DNA of 64,000 bases from Lotus japonicus (Eukaryota > Streptophyta > Magnoliopsida > Fabales > Fabaceae): positions 45,657,176 to 45,721,175 of the forward strand of contig NC_080046.1 of the NCBI RefSeq assembly GCF_012489685.1. Reading direction: 5' to 3'. Position 1 is the stretch's first letter. Each line of letters starts with the position of its first letter. The position numbers were made by a program, and so were the translations under genes. The notes beneath the pieces are model-generated. The model did no database searches and was not told the DNA's origin. It saw only the letters and a program-made list of their open reading frames with translations. Below are positions 30,840 through 43,990 of the stretch, one piece after another.

Positions 30840-33318
30840 TGTAACACCCCGTTTTTAATTAAAATAATGTCGGTATTTTATTTTAATTAAGATTATATTG
30901 TATGGTGGTTTAATAGGTGATATAATAATACTTTAATGAAATAAAATATTTTTTTTGTGATGCTGGGTGTGTTTTATGAAATGGAAGAGAGCTAGGGGTG
31001 AAAGTTAGGATTAAAAATAGAGACAAGGACTAGGAGAGATTTTAGGATTTTTAGTTTAGCCCTTGAGGAATTAGGTTTAGATGGTTTAATAAGGATGGGG
31101 AAGCAGCTAAAGAAAAAAAAAATAAGAAAGAAGATGACGCGTGAAAGAAGGAGAAAAAAAAAAGAAGAAGGCTGTGCGTGAAGTAGCAGGAAGAGAGGGA
31201 GAGCGGATCGGCTTCGGAGAATTCGATCGGGAACGGGGAGTTGCACTCAATCCAAAGGTAAGGGTGGGATTTTGAGTTTCTAATGGAATTATGGTGAATG
31301 ATATTAGGGATTTGGGAGATGTAGAATTGTTTCTGTTAATGATGTTCTGGAAATCTGATTTGAAATCCATTGATTTTGGGATTTTCTTTTGTGTGATTGA
31401 ACGGGGTGAGGGCAGAACCATAGTATGCTAGGAGTTTTGGGTTGAGGTTCCCTTTTGATTTTCTTTATGATCACGCACATAAGGACTGTTAGGTAGCATG
31501 CTTGTTAGGTTTTGTGTCTTGTTTGATGATAAACAACTTTAATCACTTATTTTGGAACATAAAACGGACTGGTCATTTTCCTGGTATGAACCGTGACTTT
31601 CGAAGCCTTTTAGAGCCTGTTTATAGTTCTCGAATAATGTTGCGTTGAACTGAGAAAGTGTAGGCCTTTGAAAGAGCTTTCTGGAATGATATGGTACATA
31701 ATTTTTGGTTGAGAGACGAGGTCTGTAAGTTCAGTTTAGTAAACCATGTTTTTCTGCGCTCTGTATCTGCTATCTCTGCCAGTGAACTTCAACGTGATTT
31801 TTCACCTTGTTAATGTGCCCAGAAAATTCTTTGATGAACTAGAAAGAGGTGGAGTTTTCTGTTAGCTTTTCAAATTGAGGTCATTTGTAATTTTTGAACA
31901 AGTAACGAATCTTGTAGGTTATCTCTACTGAAATATGTTTCTGCTGTGAGCGTAATTCCTGAACTGCTATATGATTTATGCACGGATTTGATGATGCTGT
32001 GCTGCTGTCCAAAATTTCCTGGGCTGGACAGTACACTTCGAGACCTGTTTTCGCCCAGTTAGAGTGCTCAAATGAGGATGTGATCAACTAAGAAATTGTA
32101 GGACTTTAAGTTAGCTTTCTAGGCATATAAAATACATGATTTTTGGTTCAGTAACGAATTCAGGAGACCGCTTTTAGTGGCTGGTGTTCCTGCTGTTTTT
32201 CCAGATTACGGAAATTATGATTGTTTTGGAAATATAATTAGATTTAGCTTACATGTTGTATGAAAGTTAATGTCTTTATGTGCCATGTATTAGCTATGAG
32301 GATGATGCATGTGGCTGAACACCTTTAGCATGAAATCCATAATTTATTTACCATATGTGATAGCTTCTTCCATGATTGCATGCTTAAGTGAGTTGTTTCA
32401 TTGATTTGGTGCCAAAATTGCCTAAGATGTCAGGGTAATTGTATAGTTGATAAAAATGCATGTGTGCTGAATTGTGTTGTTTTAAGCGATGTTAGTGATG
32501 TAGTGATATAGGCGCAATGCCTCATGTTGAAGTGATGATTATGAGATGTATACGTCCTTTTGAGTCGCATAGCATCTGCATACTCTGTGATGGCCTGTAT
32601 TGGCGATTTGTGATGAAGGCTTATGCCTTGTGCCTCCAATAATTGGCAATTAGTGAGGAGGGCTGAAGCCTTGTTGGTACCACATACATATGCATAGTCA
32701 TTGTTGTGTTCGAATTGTATCCGAGTCGATGACGTTATTTGTGACTGTTTTAGTAACTGAGCTATATGAATATAAAAAGAAGTGGTGTGGCATTAATCTA
32801 GCATATTTATTGTCATTCTTATATTTATGATACTCGATATCTCACCCCTTCTGTTTGAATGTTACCCTTGTTGGTAACGTGCAGGTAATCAGGAGGAGTA
32901 GTCTATAGCCTTTATTTCGAGTTGGAGTCCTTGCTCTGATACGTAGCACTCGGGGGGGGGGGGGGGGGGGGGGGAAATGGACGCTTGTTTTCCTTCTGTT
33001 ATAATTTGAATTAAGTTGTTATTTGAGAAGTTGTTTCTGTTTTAAGTTGTGGGCAAGATACTATGTTTTCTTTAAGTTTTAAAGACATTGGATTCGCTGC
33101 ATAACTATTTGTCAAAGTGAACTAGTTCAAAGACTAATTAACTGTCACAAGAGCATTTAAGTTTATTTATGAGTTCATCTCAAAGTTTATGTGCTATGTA
33201 TCTGTTACAAGAGCATTATGTTAATGTTTTAAGTGATTATGTAATGCCTCATGAGTGTTAAAATTTTTATCACTCTGATATTTGCAATACATATGCCGTT
33301 TAGAATTGGGGTGTTACA
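30840..33318 (+). repeat. 5' LTR of D (2479 bp)
   Basis: TGTAACACCC to GGGTGTTACA. Contains a TATA-like string at about 32770 (AATATAAAAAG) and a run of 23 G at 32952-32974. A long LTR and this TGTAACACCC start are usual for Tekay/Del chromoviruses. Confidence 0.95.
32952..32974 (+). repeat. Poly-G tract (23 G) in the 5' LTR of D
   Basis: Uninterrupted G run about 180 bp downstream of the LTR TATA-like box, so it would be transcribed. The 3' LTR has 15 G at the same place (36771-36785). Run length may be unreliable in any sequencing method. Confidence 0.9.
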
Positions 33319-33322
33319 TTAG

Positions 33323-33334
33323 TGGTATCAGAGC
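33323..33334 (+). other. Primer-binding site of D
   Basis: TGGTATCAGAGC, complementary to the 3' end of initiator methionine tRNA, four bases after the LTR. Confidence 0.9.
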
Positions 33335-33463
33335 AATGGTTGGTCAGAGACCAAGTTTTTAGTATAATATATATTCTAATACTTACTGATACTCGATATG
33401 TGTAAGTAGCACTATCGAGCTGTTGTTTGATAAGAGTTGTTGGCTGTTTGGAGATTCAGGAAA

Positions 33464-34312
33464 ATGGTTGCCGGAAGGAATGATGAAGCTATCGCTGAGG
33501 CATTGGCAATGTTGGCTGGCGCCATTGGGCAAGGTCAGCAAGCGAACCTTGGGAACCATAATCAGGATGAATTCCGTGCTTTGGGAAAGTTTCAGAGGAA
33601 CAATCCGCCAACCTTTGAAGGAGCATACGACCCTGACAAAGCACAGGCATGGCTGAAAGCAATTGAGAAGATCTTTCGAGTCATGAATTGTACTGACGCG
33701 CAGAAGGTGCAGTTTGGCACCCATATGCTTGAGAAAGAAGCTGAAGATTGGTGGGACAACACTGTTCAGAGGTTTGAAGGTGATGGGATGGAGATTACTT
33801 GGGATCTTTTCAAGGGTGCATTTCTGGAGAAGTACTATCCAGAAGATGTGCGTGGAAAGAAGGAAATTGAGTTTCTTGAACTGAAGCAGGGTAATGGAAC
33901 CGTGGCGGAGTATGCTACAAAGTTTGAGGAATTGATTAAGTTTTGTCCCCACTACAATACTGCCGAAGCTGAGAGATCTAAGTGTAACAAGTTTGTGAAT
34001 GGTTTGAGACCTGAGATCAAGAATGCTGTGGGATATCAACAGATTATCCGATTTTCTGACCTGGTTAACAGGAGTAGGATATATGATGAGGATAGCAGGG
34101 AAAGTGCTGCTCACTACAAGTCTTTGAAAGAGAAGAAAGAAAAGGGGCAATTCAGAGGGAAACCGTATGGGAATCCTGCTGATAAGGGTAAACAAGAAGC
34201 TGGTCATGACAAGAAGCCGAGTGGGGGAGGAGCTCCTAATCCGGTTAGGTGCTACAAGTGTGGTGTTGAAGGACATCGTTCTCCTGAATGTCCCAATTCA
34301 GAAGCAACATGA
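33464..34312 (+). pseudogene. gag: Gag of D with early stop codons
   Basis: 282 codons from the first ATG (33464). The frame is open 9 codons earlier but from TTG. Residues about 50-200 are a typical retrotransposon gag domain (NPPTFEGAYDP, AEDWWDN, LEKYYPEDVRGKKEIEFLEL). One CCHC knuckle (CYKCGVEGHRSPEC) lies at the end. A TGA at 34310-34312 replaces the first Cys of a second knuckle, and a TAA at about 34390 cuts a third. Beyond that, a protease-like stretch has lost its catalytic Asp-Thr (the place reads IMGVMHS). So D makes at best a shortened gag and would depend on another element. Confidence 0.85.
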
Positions 34313-34645
34313 TTTAAGTGTGGCAAGCTGGGCCACAAATCCTTTGAGTGCCTAGAAGGTAAAACTGTGGCATGCTACAGATGTGGAGAGTAAGGTCACA
34401 TCAGTACTAATTGTGACAAACCCAAGAAGGATCCTGCAAGGGGGAAGGTGTTTGCTTTATCTGGTGCTGAGACTACTGCTGAGGATAGACTAATTCGAAG
34501 TACGTGCTTTATTAATGGTACATCTTTGATTGCCATTATTATTATGGGTGTGATGCATTCTTTATTTCATTGGAGCTTGAGAGTCAGATGAGGGAGTCCT
34601 ACCCGAATTGTTCGTTTAAGGAAATTTTTGAGGGCGAAAATTCTT
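34313..34645 (+). other. Remnant of D downstream of gag: knuckles and start of protease
   Basis: Still alignable to the usual knuckle-protease order of gypsy elements by eye, but with stops and a lost active site. The rest of pol is missing, and the sequence goes straight to the polypurine tract. Confidence 0.6.
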
Positions 34646-34659
34646 AAGTGGGGGAGAGT
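34646..34659 (+). other. Polypurine tract of D
   Basis: AAGTGGGGGAGAGT directly before the 3' LTR. Confidence 0.85.
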
Positions 34660-37128
34660 TGTAACACCCCGTTTTTAATTAAAATAATGTCGGTATTTTA
34701 TTTTAATTAAGATTATATTGTATGGTGGTTTAATAGGTGATATAATAATACTTTAATGAAATAAAATATTTTTTTTGTGATGCTGGGTGTGTTTTATGAA
34801 ATGGAAGAGAGCTAGGGGTGAAAGTTAGGATTAAAAATAGAGACAAGGACTAGGAGAGATTTTAGGATTTTTAGTTTAGCCCTTGAGGAATTAGGTTTAG
34901 ATGGTTTAATAAGGATGGGGAAGCAGCTAAAGAAAAAAAAATAAGAAAGAAGATGACGCGTGAAAGAAGGAGAAAAAAAAAAGAAGAAGGCTGTGCGTGA
35001 AGTAGCAGGAAGAGAGGGAGAGCGGATCGGCTTCGGAGAATTCGATCGGGAACGGGGAGTTGCACTCAATCCAAAGGTAAGGGTGGGATTTTGAGTTTCT
35101 AATGGAATTATGGTGAATGATATTAGGGATTTGGGAGATGTAGAATTGTTTCTGTTAATGATGTTCTGGAAATCTGATTTGAAATCCATTGATTTTGGGA
35201 TTTTCTTTTGTGTGATTGAACGGGGTGAGGGCAGAACCATAGTATGCTAGGAGTTTTGGGTTGAGGTTCCCTTTTGATTTTCTTTATGATCACGCACATA
35301 AGGACTGTTAGGTAGCATGCTTGTTAGGTTTTGTGTCTTGTTTGATGATAAACAACTTTAATCACTTATTTTGGAACATAAAACGGACTGGTCATTTTCC
35401 TGGTATGAACCGTGACTTTCGAAGCCTTTTAGAGCCTGTTTATAGTTCTCGAATAATGTTGCGTTGAACTGAGAAAGTGTAGGCCTTTGAAAGAGCTTTC
35501 TGGAATGATATGGTACATAATTTTTGGTTGAGAGACGAGGTCTGTAAGTTCAGTTTAGTAAACCATGTTTTTCTGCGCTCTGTATCTGCTATCTCTGCCA
35601 GTGAACTTCAACGTGATTTTTCACCTTGTTAATGTGCCCAGAAAATTCTTTGATGAACTAGAAAGAGGTGGAGTTTTCTGTTAGCTTTTCAAATTGAGGT
35701 CATTTGTAATTTTTGAACAACTAACGAATCTTGTAGGTTATCTCTACTGAAATATGTTTCTGCTGTGAGCGTAATTCCTGAACTGCTATATGATTTATGC
35801 ACGGATTTGATGATGCTGTGCTGCTGTCCAAAATTTCCTGGGCTGGACAGTACACTTCGAGACCTGTTTTCGCCCAGTTAGAGTGCTCAAATGAGGATGT
35901 GATCAACTAAGAAATTGTAGGACTTTAAGTTAGCTTTCTAGGCATATAAAATACATGATTTTTGGTTCAGTAACGAATTCAGGAGACCGCTTTTAGTGGC
36001 TGGTGTTCCTGCTGTTTTTCCAGATTACGGAAATTATGATTGTTTTGGAAATATAATTAGATTTAGCTTACATGTTGTATGAAAGTTAATGTCTTTATGT
36101 GCCATGTATTAGCTATGAGGATGATGCATGTGGCTGAACACCTTTAGCATGAAATCCATAATTTATTTACCATATGTGATAGCTTCTTCCATGATTGCAT
36201 GCTTAAGTGAGTTGTTTCATTGATTTGGTGCCAAAATTGCCTAAGATGTCAGGGTAATTGTATAGTTGATAAAAATGCATGTGTGCTGAATTGTGTTGTT
36301 TTAAGCGATGTTAGTGATGTAGTGATATAGGCGCAATGCCTCATGTTGAAGTGATGATTATGAGATGTATACGTCCTTTTGAGTCGCATAGCATCTGCAT
36401 ACTCTGTGATGGCCTGTATTGGCGATTTGTGATGAAGGCTTATGCCTTGTGCCTCCAATAATTGGCAATTAGTGAGGAGGGCTGAAGCCTTGTTGGTACC
36501 ACATACATATGCATAGTCATTGTTGTGTTCGAATTGTATCCGAGTCGATGACGTTATTTGTGACTGTTTTAGTAACTGAGCTATATGAATATAAAAAGAA
36601 GTGGTGTGGCATTAATCTAGCATATTTATTGTCATTCTTATATTTATGATACTCGATATCTCACCCCTTCTGTTTGAATGTTACCCTTGTTGGTAACGTG
36701 CAGGTAATCAGGAGGAGTAGTCTATAGCCTTTATTTCGAGTTGGAGTCCTTGCTCTGATACGTAGCACTCGGGGGGGGGGGGGGGAATTGACGCTTGTTT
36801 TCCTTCTGTTATAATTTGAATTAAGTTGTTATTTGAGAAGTTGTTTCTGTTTTAAGTTGTGGGCAAGATACTATGTTTTCTTTAAGTTTTAAAGACATTG
36901 GATTCGCTGCATAACTATTTGTCAAAGTGAACTAGTTCAAAGACTAATTAACTGTCACAAGAGCATTTAAGTTTATTTATGAGTTCATCTCAAAGTTTAT
37001 GTGCTATGTATCTGTTACAAGAGCATTATGTTAATGTTTTAAGTGATTATGTAATGCCTCATGAGTGTTAAAATTTTTATCACTCTGATATTTGCAATAC
37101 ATATGCCGTTTAGAATTGGGGTGTTACA
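34660..37128 (+). repeat. 3' LTR of D (2469 bp)
   Basis: Near-identical to 30840-33318. It carries 15 G at 36771-36785 where the 5' LTR has 23. Followed by the target duplication ATCAG (37129-37133). Confidence 0.95.
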
Positions 37129-37911
37129 ATCAGCGTGTTCTTCCCTGTTTACCATATACACATTTTGCAATGGTGGCTGCACTGCCTCGTACAAAGGGTT
37201 TGCCCTCATCTCTTGGTGTTGCGGCGCCTGATAGCGCACCGGGGCAGGGACATGGTTAGGCAACGGGACTTGGTTAATCCCTGGTGCCGGTTGGATTTCG
37301 ACTGGTGCCCCCAGGGCTGTCGCCAAACGATCCATCTGTCGTGCCAAATGCTGATTATTGGCATTATTATTTTGGAGCACAGGGTTGATTAGCTCACCTA
37401 TCTGTCGAGATAGCATGTTAACCATTTCATGGTTACTATCATCTACTTGCTGCCTAATGGCTTGAAGTGAACCATTATTCATACCTGTAGATAAATAAAT
37501 TTGTGAACTAGATCCAGGAATAGGGGGACTAACGCGACTTCCCAGGTTTAACATTGTTCCATTTGCCCCAAAAGGGGGTATGCTGAATGGGGGAACATTT
37601 TCAGGGAACGTCGAATACGTGCCTTGTATGCCTTGCATCATAGATGTAGGCATACCATAAGGCATGTCCCTCGTAATCGTTGGAACAATTTGTGCCTGTA
37701 CTGATGTAGATACAGGCATTTCTGCAACTGCAGAAATTGCCACGTTCTGGGTTGGCATACTGGTGCCATGCCCCATTCCAGTAGACACTTCTTCATTATT
37801 ATTACCACTACTTCCCCCGGGACTACTCTGATTACCCACGTTAGATCCTTGAGGGGAGGTTCTTCCTCGATTGCTTGCCATACTCAAACTCTTACCACTT
37901 CTCAGATGCAT
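37129..37911 (-). pseudogene. gag: N-terminal part of gag, copy C
   Basis: Starts MHLRSGK at 37911 (true ATG; the frame is open for 22 more codons upstream). It covers about 260 residues of the Gln/Asn-rich N-terminal region and is cut by element D at EEHAD. The other part resumes at 30839. Confidence 0.85.
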
Positions 37912-38007
37912 ATAAATCACAATCAAGGCAAGTAGCAAATACCAAATAGCATGCAGCAAACAAAACACACAAAACACTTCTGTAAAACTTAGTTTTCACA
38001 AAAACTG

Positions 38008-38024
38008 TCCCACTGGGTGTGCCA
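38008..38024 (-). other. Primer-binding site, E1 copy C
   Basis: As in the other copies, but with one base change (TGGCACACCCAGTGGGA). Confidence 0.75.
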
Positions 38025-38027
38025 ATT

Positions 38028-38844
38028 TGTTTACACGGATTTTTGGTAAACAAATATCCTCTTAGTTCGACTAAAGGAAGTTTAGATTTCAGGGTCCTTT
38101 TGAGAAAACGTTTTGCCAAAGCGTAGTGTGTGGACGGATGTGTTTTCGACAACAATAAACAACTTCAAACGAAACTGGATTTTATTGAATATGAGTCGAT
38201 TACAAAATAGTTAAGCAAACCAAAATAACATGAAAGCAAATTTCGACAAAACAAGCTACACATAAGAACTGGGAATTAACCAACTGAAATGCAAGGAAAT
38301 TAAAGCGTTGGTTCTGCAACATACTCCTCCATCATCACGTTCTGCTCTCGAAGTCTCATTGATGCGGACGTTTAGAGCTTTTAGTGAGTTTTCAGAGTTT
38401 TCTAGTTGGGAACCTCTTCTTCTGCTGCTGCTTCCTCTATTTATATTGTTCTTTCTGCCCATGTTCTTGGCGGTTTTCCTTGGATGCACGATGGCTTCGT
38501 GGGTTTTGAATTTTGGCGCCATACCCCACGTTTAGCCGATGGTCTTCGCGCACGTGACTCTATTGCCACGTGGGTGGTTCTGAGTCGTGGGCAACCGTTG
38601 CTATTCGTGGCATTGTGGGTGTACGCACGTGCTTGTAATCGCTTGTTATTCGGTAACTGCCTCTTCCATTAAGGTGATCGAGATTTCTTCATCTTCTGAG
38701 TGTGTCGAGTTATGACTTTTACTAACTTGTCCTTGAGGGACATCGTGTGCTGAGTTGCCGGCTTCGCCCAACCCCTTCTGTCGAGAAACCATTTTTTTGT
38801 ACCATGGTGTCGATAATTGTAATGCTTGTAATTTTGGCTTAACA
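38028..38844 (-). repeat. 5' LTR of E1 copy C (817 bp)
   Basis: TGTT to AACA, with the primer-binding site to its left. Close to the LTR at 25338-26152. Flank on the right is GGCAC. Confidence 0.92.
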
Positions 38845-39405
38845 GGCACCAAATTCCATTTTCATATCGATAAATATTGAATTTCAGCTCTTGTTTGCTC
38901 TCTAATTATTTCTCGATTGAGCTGAATAATTTTAACATTGAGAGTTATATACATGTTCTCTGTTTTTCATTTTTCATCTGTACGATGTAACCATTGAATG
39001 CTTTGAATTCAATTATCTAGTTTGGTCACTTGATCAACACAGTTTCTCTATTTTATGCCCTCATTCCTCGTTTCTCATATAATAGACAGGGAAATAGGGA
39101 CATACAATAGGGAAATCACTGTGATAAAGTGGAAAAGTTACATGATAGAATTCAAAACATTCAGAATTCAAAACATTCAATAACAGTGCAAGGTACTTGA
39201 CGACAAACGGAAAACACATACATCTAAATATATTAATGTCAAAGCTATTCAGCTCGAGAAAGAACTAAAAAGAAAACAAGAGACGGAATTAAATGATTAT
39301 CAATCCAAACATGAACTTGATGATGTTATAATGAAAATAATTCATACATATTTATAATAATTAGAAGATATTATAACCAACAACAATAACAATCATAATA
39401 TAATA
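38845..39405. other. AT-rich spacer, nothing recognised
   Basis: Between E1 copy C and the copia element. AT-rich, with stop codons in all frames and no gene, RNA or terminal repeat that I can see. Confidence 0.5.
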
Positions 39406-39410
39406 TTAAT

Positions 39411-39610
39411 TGTTATGAATAAAAACTACACAAGTATGTAAAGAGAGGAAGAGAGATGTATGAGAGATAGAGAAATAGTCTGATGGAGATGCTCTGCTAG
39501 GTGCAAACTTCCTTGTATTTATACTATTAGGTTTAAAGTGTTGAACAAGTATACATGTGGGTCTGGCCCATGGACTCCTAACTCTGATGGGCATCCAAAT
39601 ATTCATAACA
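39411..39610 (-). repeat. 3' LTR of the copia element (200 bp)
   Basis: TGTTATGAAT to TTCATAACA, with imperfect inverted ends. Polypurine tract on its right (minus strand). Confidence 0.9.
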
Positions 39611-39829
39611 CTCCCCCTTGGATGACCATCCCTTAAGAATGTGCCTCATTAAAACCTTACTAGGAAAAAACCCAGTGTGGGATAAAAACCTGGTGAAGGA
39701 AAAAGAGTACATCATTCTATAGTTCGTCTTTATACATTGCCTCATTAAAAACCCTACCATGAAAAACCCAATGGGAAAAAACATGGTTAAGGAAAAAAGA
39801 GTACAATGCATTTTAATTGAGATCTTTGA

Positions 39830-40700
39830 GTCGACGAACTCTCATATTCTGCACAAGCTTTTCAAATGTTGTTGTTGGAAGAGTCTTCGTAAATAAGTCT
39901 GTCAAATTATCACTTGAACGAATTTGTTGGATGTCTATGCCACCGTTCTTTTGTAGATCATGAGTGAAGAAGAACTTCGGTGATATTTGCTTTGTCTCAT
40001 CTCCCTTGATGTATCCTTCTTTTGATTGAGCAGTGCATGTAGTATCATCTTCATATATATAGTTGTTGGCGGCATTTTTCCAGAGGACAAATCACCAATA
40101 TCAAGTACGCATTGAATCACGAATCTCAGTCAAACGTATTCTCGTCTTGCCTCATGTAATGCTAATATTCCTGCATGGTTAGCTGAGGTGGCTATCATAG
40201 TTTGTTTCACAGATCTCCATGAAATGGTTGTTCCTCCACATGTAAACAAGTAACCTGTTTGAAATATTTAGACAAATATCCAGCATTTGCATAACCAATT
40301 AGATCAAGCTTGGACACAGAGGGGAAAAATAAACTCATATCCATTGTGCCTTTAAGATAACGAAAGACTTGTTTTATTCCATTTCAATGTCTTCGTGTAG
40401 GTGAAGAACTATATCTTGCTAATAAGTTAATAGCAAATGATATATCAAGTCGAGTATGACTAGCAAGATACATTAATGCTCTGATAGACTAAGATATGGT
40501 ACTTCAGGACCAAGTAATTCTTCATTCTTTTCTCAAGGTCTAAAAGGATCTTTATTTACACAATGGACATGATTTGTCCATATAGATTCCTTTTAATACC
40601 TTTGCAATATAAGTCCCTTGGTACATAAATACCTCAGCCTTTAGATACTCAATTGATAAGGCTAGACAAAATTTTCATTCTCAACCATTTTATCTCAGAT
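39830..40700 (-). pseudogene. Copia RT/RNase H remnant
   Basis: In pieces on the minus strand: YLKGTMDMSLFFPS, then a segment ending in QIRSSDNLTDLFTK and VRRLKDLN, typical of the end of copia pol. Frames shift at least three times. Not functional. Confidence 0.7.
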
Positions 40701-43700
40701 TCTTTCTTTAGCAAATCTATAGCTTTGGTAGCTCTTCTAGAGTCATAATAAATCATTGTCATTAACATTAATTATGACATAAGCAATCTCACATCTCATC
40801 ATAAATATGCATGAGTTGGTTGGGTCATTTTGTGACCGTCCTTAAGCAAATAATCATCTAGATTGCTTCAATCTAGTAATTTGTTCATTGTTGAGAACAT
40901 GAATTGTGTGCTTTAGGCATCTTACAATCTTCAAGGAGTTTTATAGAGATATCAATCTCAAGTGAGCCATACAAATATGTTGTAACTCCAAGTATCCACC
41001 ACGATTGTCACATGTGTCTTAAATATGACAACATTATTTCATTTTACTACAAAGACTCTTTAAGTCTTATCGTCTTTATACCTTTAGGGTATAGACATGA
41101 GGTCCAAAGACCCTTAAATTCAGCAAATGAATTGCTTCTTTCTATTAATGGCCAATCATACCCATTCATTTTCGGGTTCAAGATTCTTGCACATATTTCT
41201 AATATTGAGCGCTACTTCATCATGTCGACAATTCTTCATATTCTTGGTTTCTTGTTTTAACTTGTAGAGACATAATCATATGAGATCTCTTAAATAAATA
41301 ATTACAGGTACCTGAACCTCTTCAGGAGGAATAAACATTTTTGTAGTCTCTACACTTTTCAAGATAGTTTGCCTCCTCAACAAGACCATCATCCTTCTCT
41401 AGGATATATATTTTTGAACCAAGTTTTAGGCATGCCTTAACCTAATAATAATGACAAATTTTCCAACTAGGATATCAAGTTAGAGAAGGGTATTTGCAGC
41501 ATATAAGGAATTTAATAATTCCTTTTAGGTCAGAGAATGCATCTTTTGAACTTCTGGTTCATAGTTCGAGTATACATATGCATTCTTTACAAATTTTCAG
41601 AGCTGCTTAATTTCCTCTCCCCCCAATGCTGAGAAACAACAAGTAAGAGATAAAATATATATCGGTACTGGCTCAAATTGATTACATAATCTCAGCTTTC
41701 CTTGTGGTCCCACCTTAGTGCGTTGTGGTGGAGCGATTCAAAATATATAACGGACATTGAAAATTCTTAGATGAGAGATATTTGGTTCCTGACCATGAAC
41801 CGATTGCAATGGGGAGAATTCTAATGAATTGTTGGCTTGATGCGTGTCAATGCTGCTAATTGCAATATCACATGTCCATAAATAAGGATATTTGTTCTCA
41901 TATGTAATTGTCTAGCTATAAATATGAGGCATTTAATTAAACAAATCAACTAGATAATTTGAATACGAACATGTGCAACTAGATATTCAAAATCATGTCA
42001 TTTACCAACTTGATCAAGGTTGGAATTTTCACTCTATCAATATTGAGAGTTGATGACATATATTTGGTCATTTAGTCGATGCATCGATAAATTTATGAAA
42101 TACTTAAATGACTCATAAAAAGAGTGAATATGTGCACATGTATCACATCTAATATACTCAAGAGTATGCGGGATTCAAACCCATATATTTTACCAATTAT
42201 TAATTGGTAATGAGAACAAGATATAAGAATTCATTATATTGAAGAATCTTTAGGTTCTTCGATGGGTACTCATATGAATTCATATACTTTCGCATCATAA
42301 GACTCGGGATGGTCTAACCAGTCATGCATGCCAATCACACTCAATTTGTTCCATATATAGAACTTTATCATTCAAAATAATACTTCAATGTTTGAAGTAA
42401 AATTTTCTGGCATTTTAAATACTTCAAGGATTTTGATATTTTCAACCCATAGTTTATCGTTACAACAATTAGATGTAAATAAAGTCCTTCAAGACTTTCA
42501 AATTAATAAGGAATATGTGTACATGACAATTTTGTCACAAGATGAGTATTACGTCTCATAATTTCCTTTAACTCATATCCATCGCATGGAAAACGCAATA
42601 GGTTTGACATATTTACATGTCTGGATTACTACCGATCAAAGCAATATCTAACAATAGTTTTTTATATTGCTCCTTATATTTCTATACTTTGATACCAATT
42701 TAGGGGAAGATAAAGGGAGCAGAAAGCATGAGATCATGCGCCAATGTGAGACTCTAACTCACACTTCAATTCTCAACATTCTCCCCCTAAGTGTGAGTCA
42801 CAATCATATTATTATGCTCCCCCTCAACAAACTATTAGCAGTTGCACTACAATTCGCTTCATCACCGTGTCAATAGGACATGTTGTCTGACCACCACATT
42901 GTGTCAAGAAGACTTTCGATATGAGGAGTCATTATCATGGTCACATCAACCATTAATTCAAATACCATTTTTAAGATTGCAACCGCATCTGGGGTTGTTT
43001 CTTCAAATGAAAATATAAGATTATTGATCAATAGATCTTTTCAAGAGTGTCAATGATCCATTTTAAGATATTGCTTTGAAATTTCATAGGCTTCTTCTAG
43101 AGAGCCACCACAAAAGTTTCATTTCATGAAACAATACCATATATGTCATTGGATGTCTTTCAGGGACATTTAACCATGTGTTGATCTAAATGATCACAAC
43201 TTTTGTCATGTTTGTTGAAATATTCACTTCAGGGAATATCTCAATCCTTCCTTAATATAGCTACTTCTGTAGCTTACATGATAGACACTTGTCTTTCAAT
43301 CAACTTGATCATTTATAATGATAACGATATGTTCTTCAGGAACTATAATGTATTGACAAAAGACTATAGGGTCTTCTTCTTTTGTTTATTTCAAATAGCT
43401 AAGTTTGTTTAAATATTCCTTTATGATAAAAGAAGGAACTCCAGTGATATCTAGAGCCATGAATTCAAGCTTTGCTAGGTTGGACATTTTTAACTATGAA
43501 TAACAAGAAGAAAAAGGAAATTATTATAATGAAAAAAAAAATATATTCAGCATATATTGGAATAAAAAAAAATCTTTCTTTTAATAACTGAAATTGATTT
43601 GTTATTGGTTAGGCACATATATTCCGAAACTGTTTTGATGATAATGATGAAATATATATTCAATTTGTTACTTGGTATCACAATCTAATCATCATGGAAA

Positions 43701-43990
43701 CAATATTTTCAAAGATTGTTACGAAACTGGTTTTTTAATCAATATCCAATTTGCTTCAAATAAATAGCACAATTTTAGAAAAAATTGATTTGCACCACAC
43801 ATATAAAACAACCACACGGTAATCTTTAGAAGAATATATATATGATTGCTTTTTAATTTATTTAATTTGGAAAATAGATAATAAGGTTAATCAATAGGGT
43901 GATTGATTTAGGAAAAGAGCATAAGATAAATAATTATCATGACTTATGACCAATCATCGTAAAAGTGATTTTCTACGTAGGCTTATAATG
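40701..43990 (-). other. Internal region of the copia element, too decayed to read
   Basis: Expected to hold gag, protease, integrase and the start of RT by position, but no conserved motif survives that I can vouch for. AT-rich, with stops in every frame. Confidence 0.4.

Larger units (their letters stand above)
30840..37128 (+). mobile_element. D: young non-autonomous Ty3/gypsy element (Tekay/Del-like)
   Basis: 6.3 kb, plus strand, inserted in gag of E1 copy C. Two LTRs of 2479 and 2469 bp flank only 1341 bp of internal DNA. It has a tRNA-iMet-type primer-binding site (TGGTATCAGAGC), a chromovirus-like gag and a polypurine tract, but no RT or integrase. The length difference of the LTRs is explained by an 8-base difference in a poly-G run and two single bases. 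I noticed only a couple of substitutions (for example near 31901 and 35720), so insertion was recent. Confidence 0.95.
26789..38844 (-). mobile_element. E1 copy C: 5' part only, interrupted by element D
   Basis: From right: 5' LTR (38028-38844), primer-binding site (38008-38024), start of gag (37129-37911), then after element D (30840-37128) the rest of gag, protease and the first part of RT, where it runs into the N gap. The cargo genes and 3' LTR of this copy are not in the window. The right flank is GGCAC. Confidence 0.9.

Noticed and set aside
42687..42900. A second, older LTR inside the copia element (TGGTATCAAAG on the minus strand at about 42688-42698 plus CTCCCCCT runs)
   Set aside because: Only one short primer-site-like string and common C runs; no matching LTR pair found.
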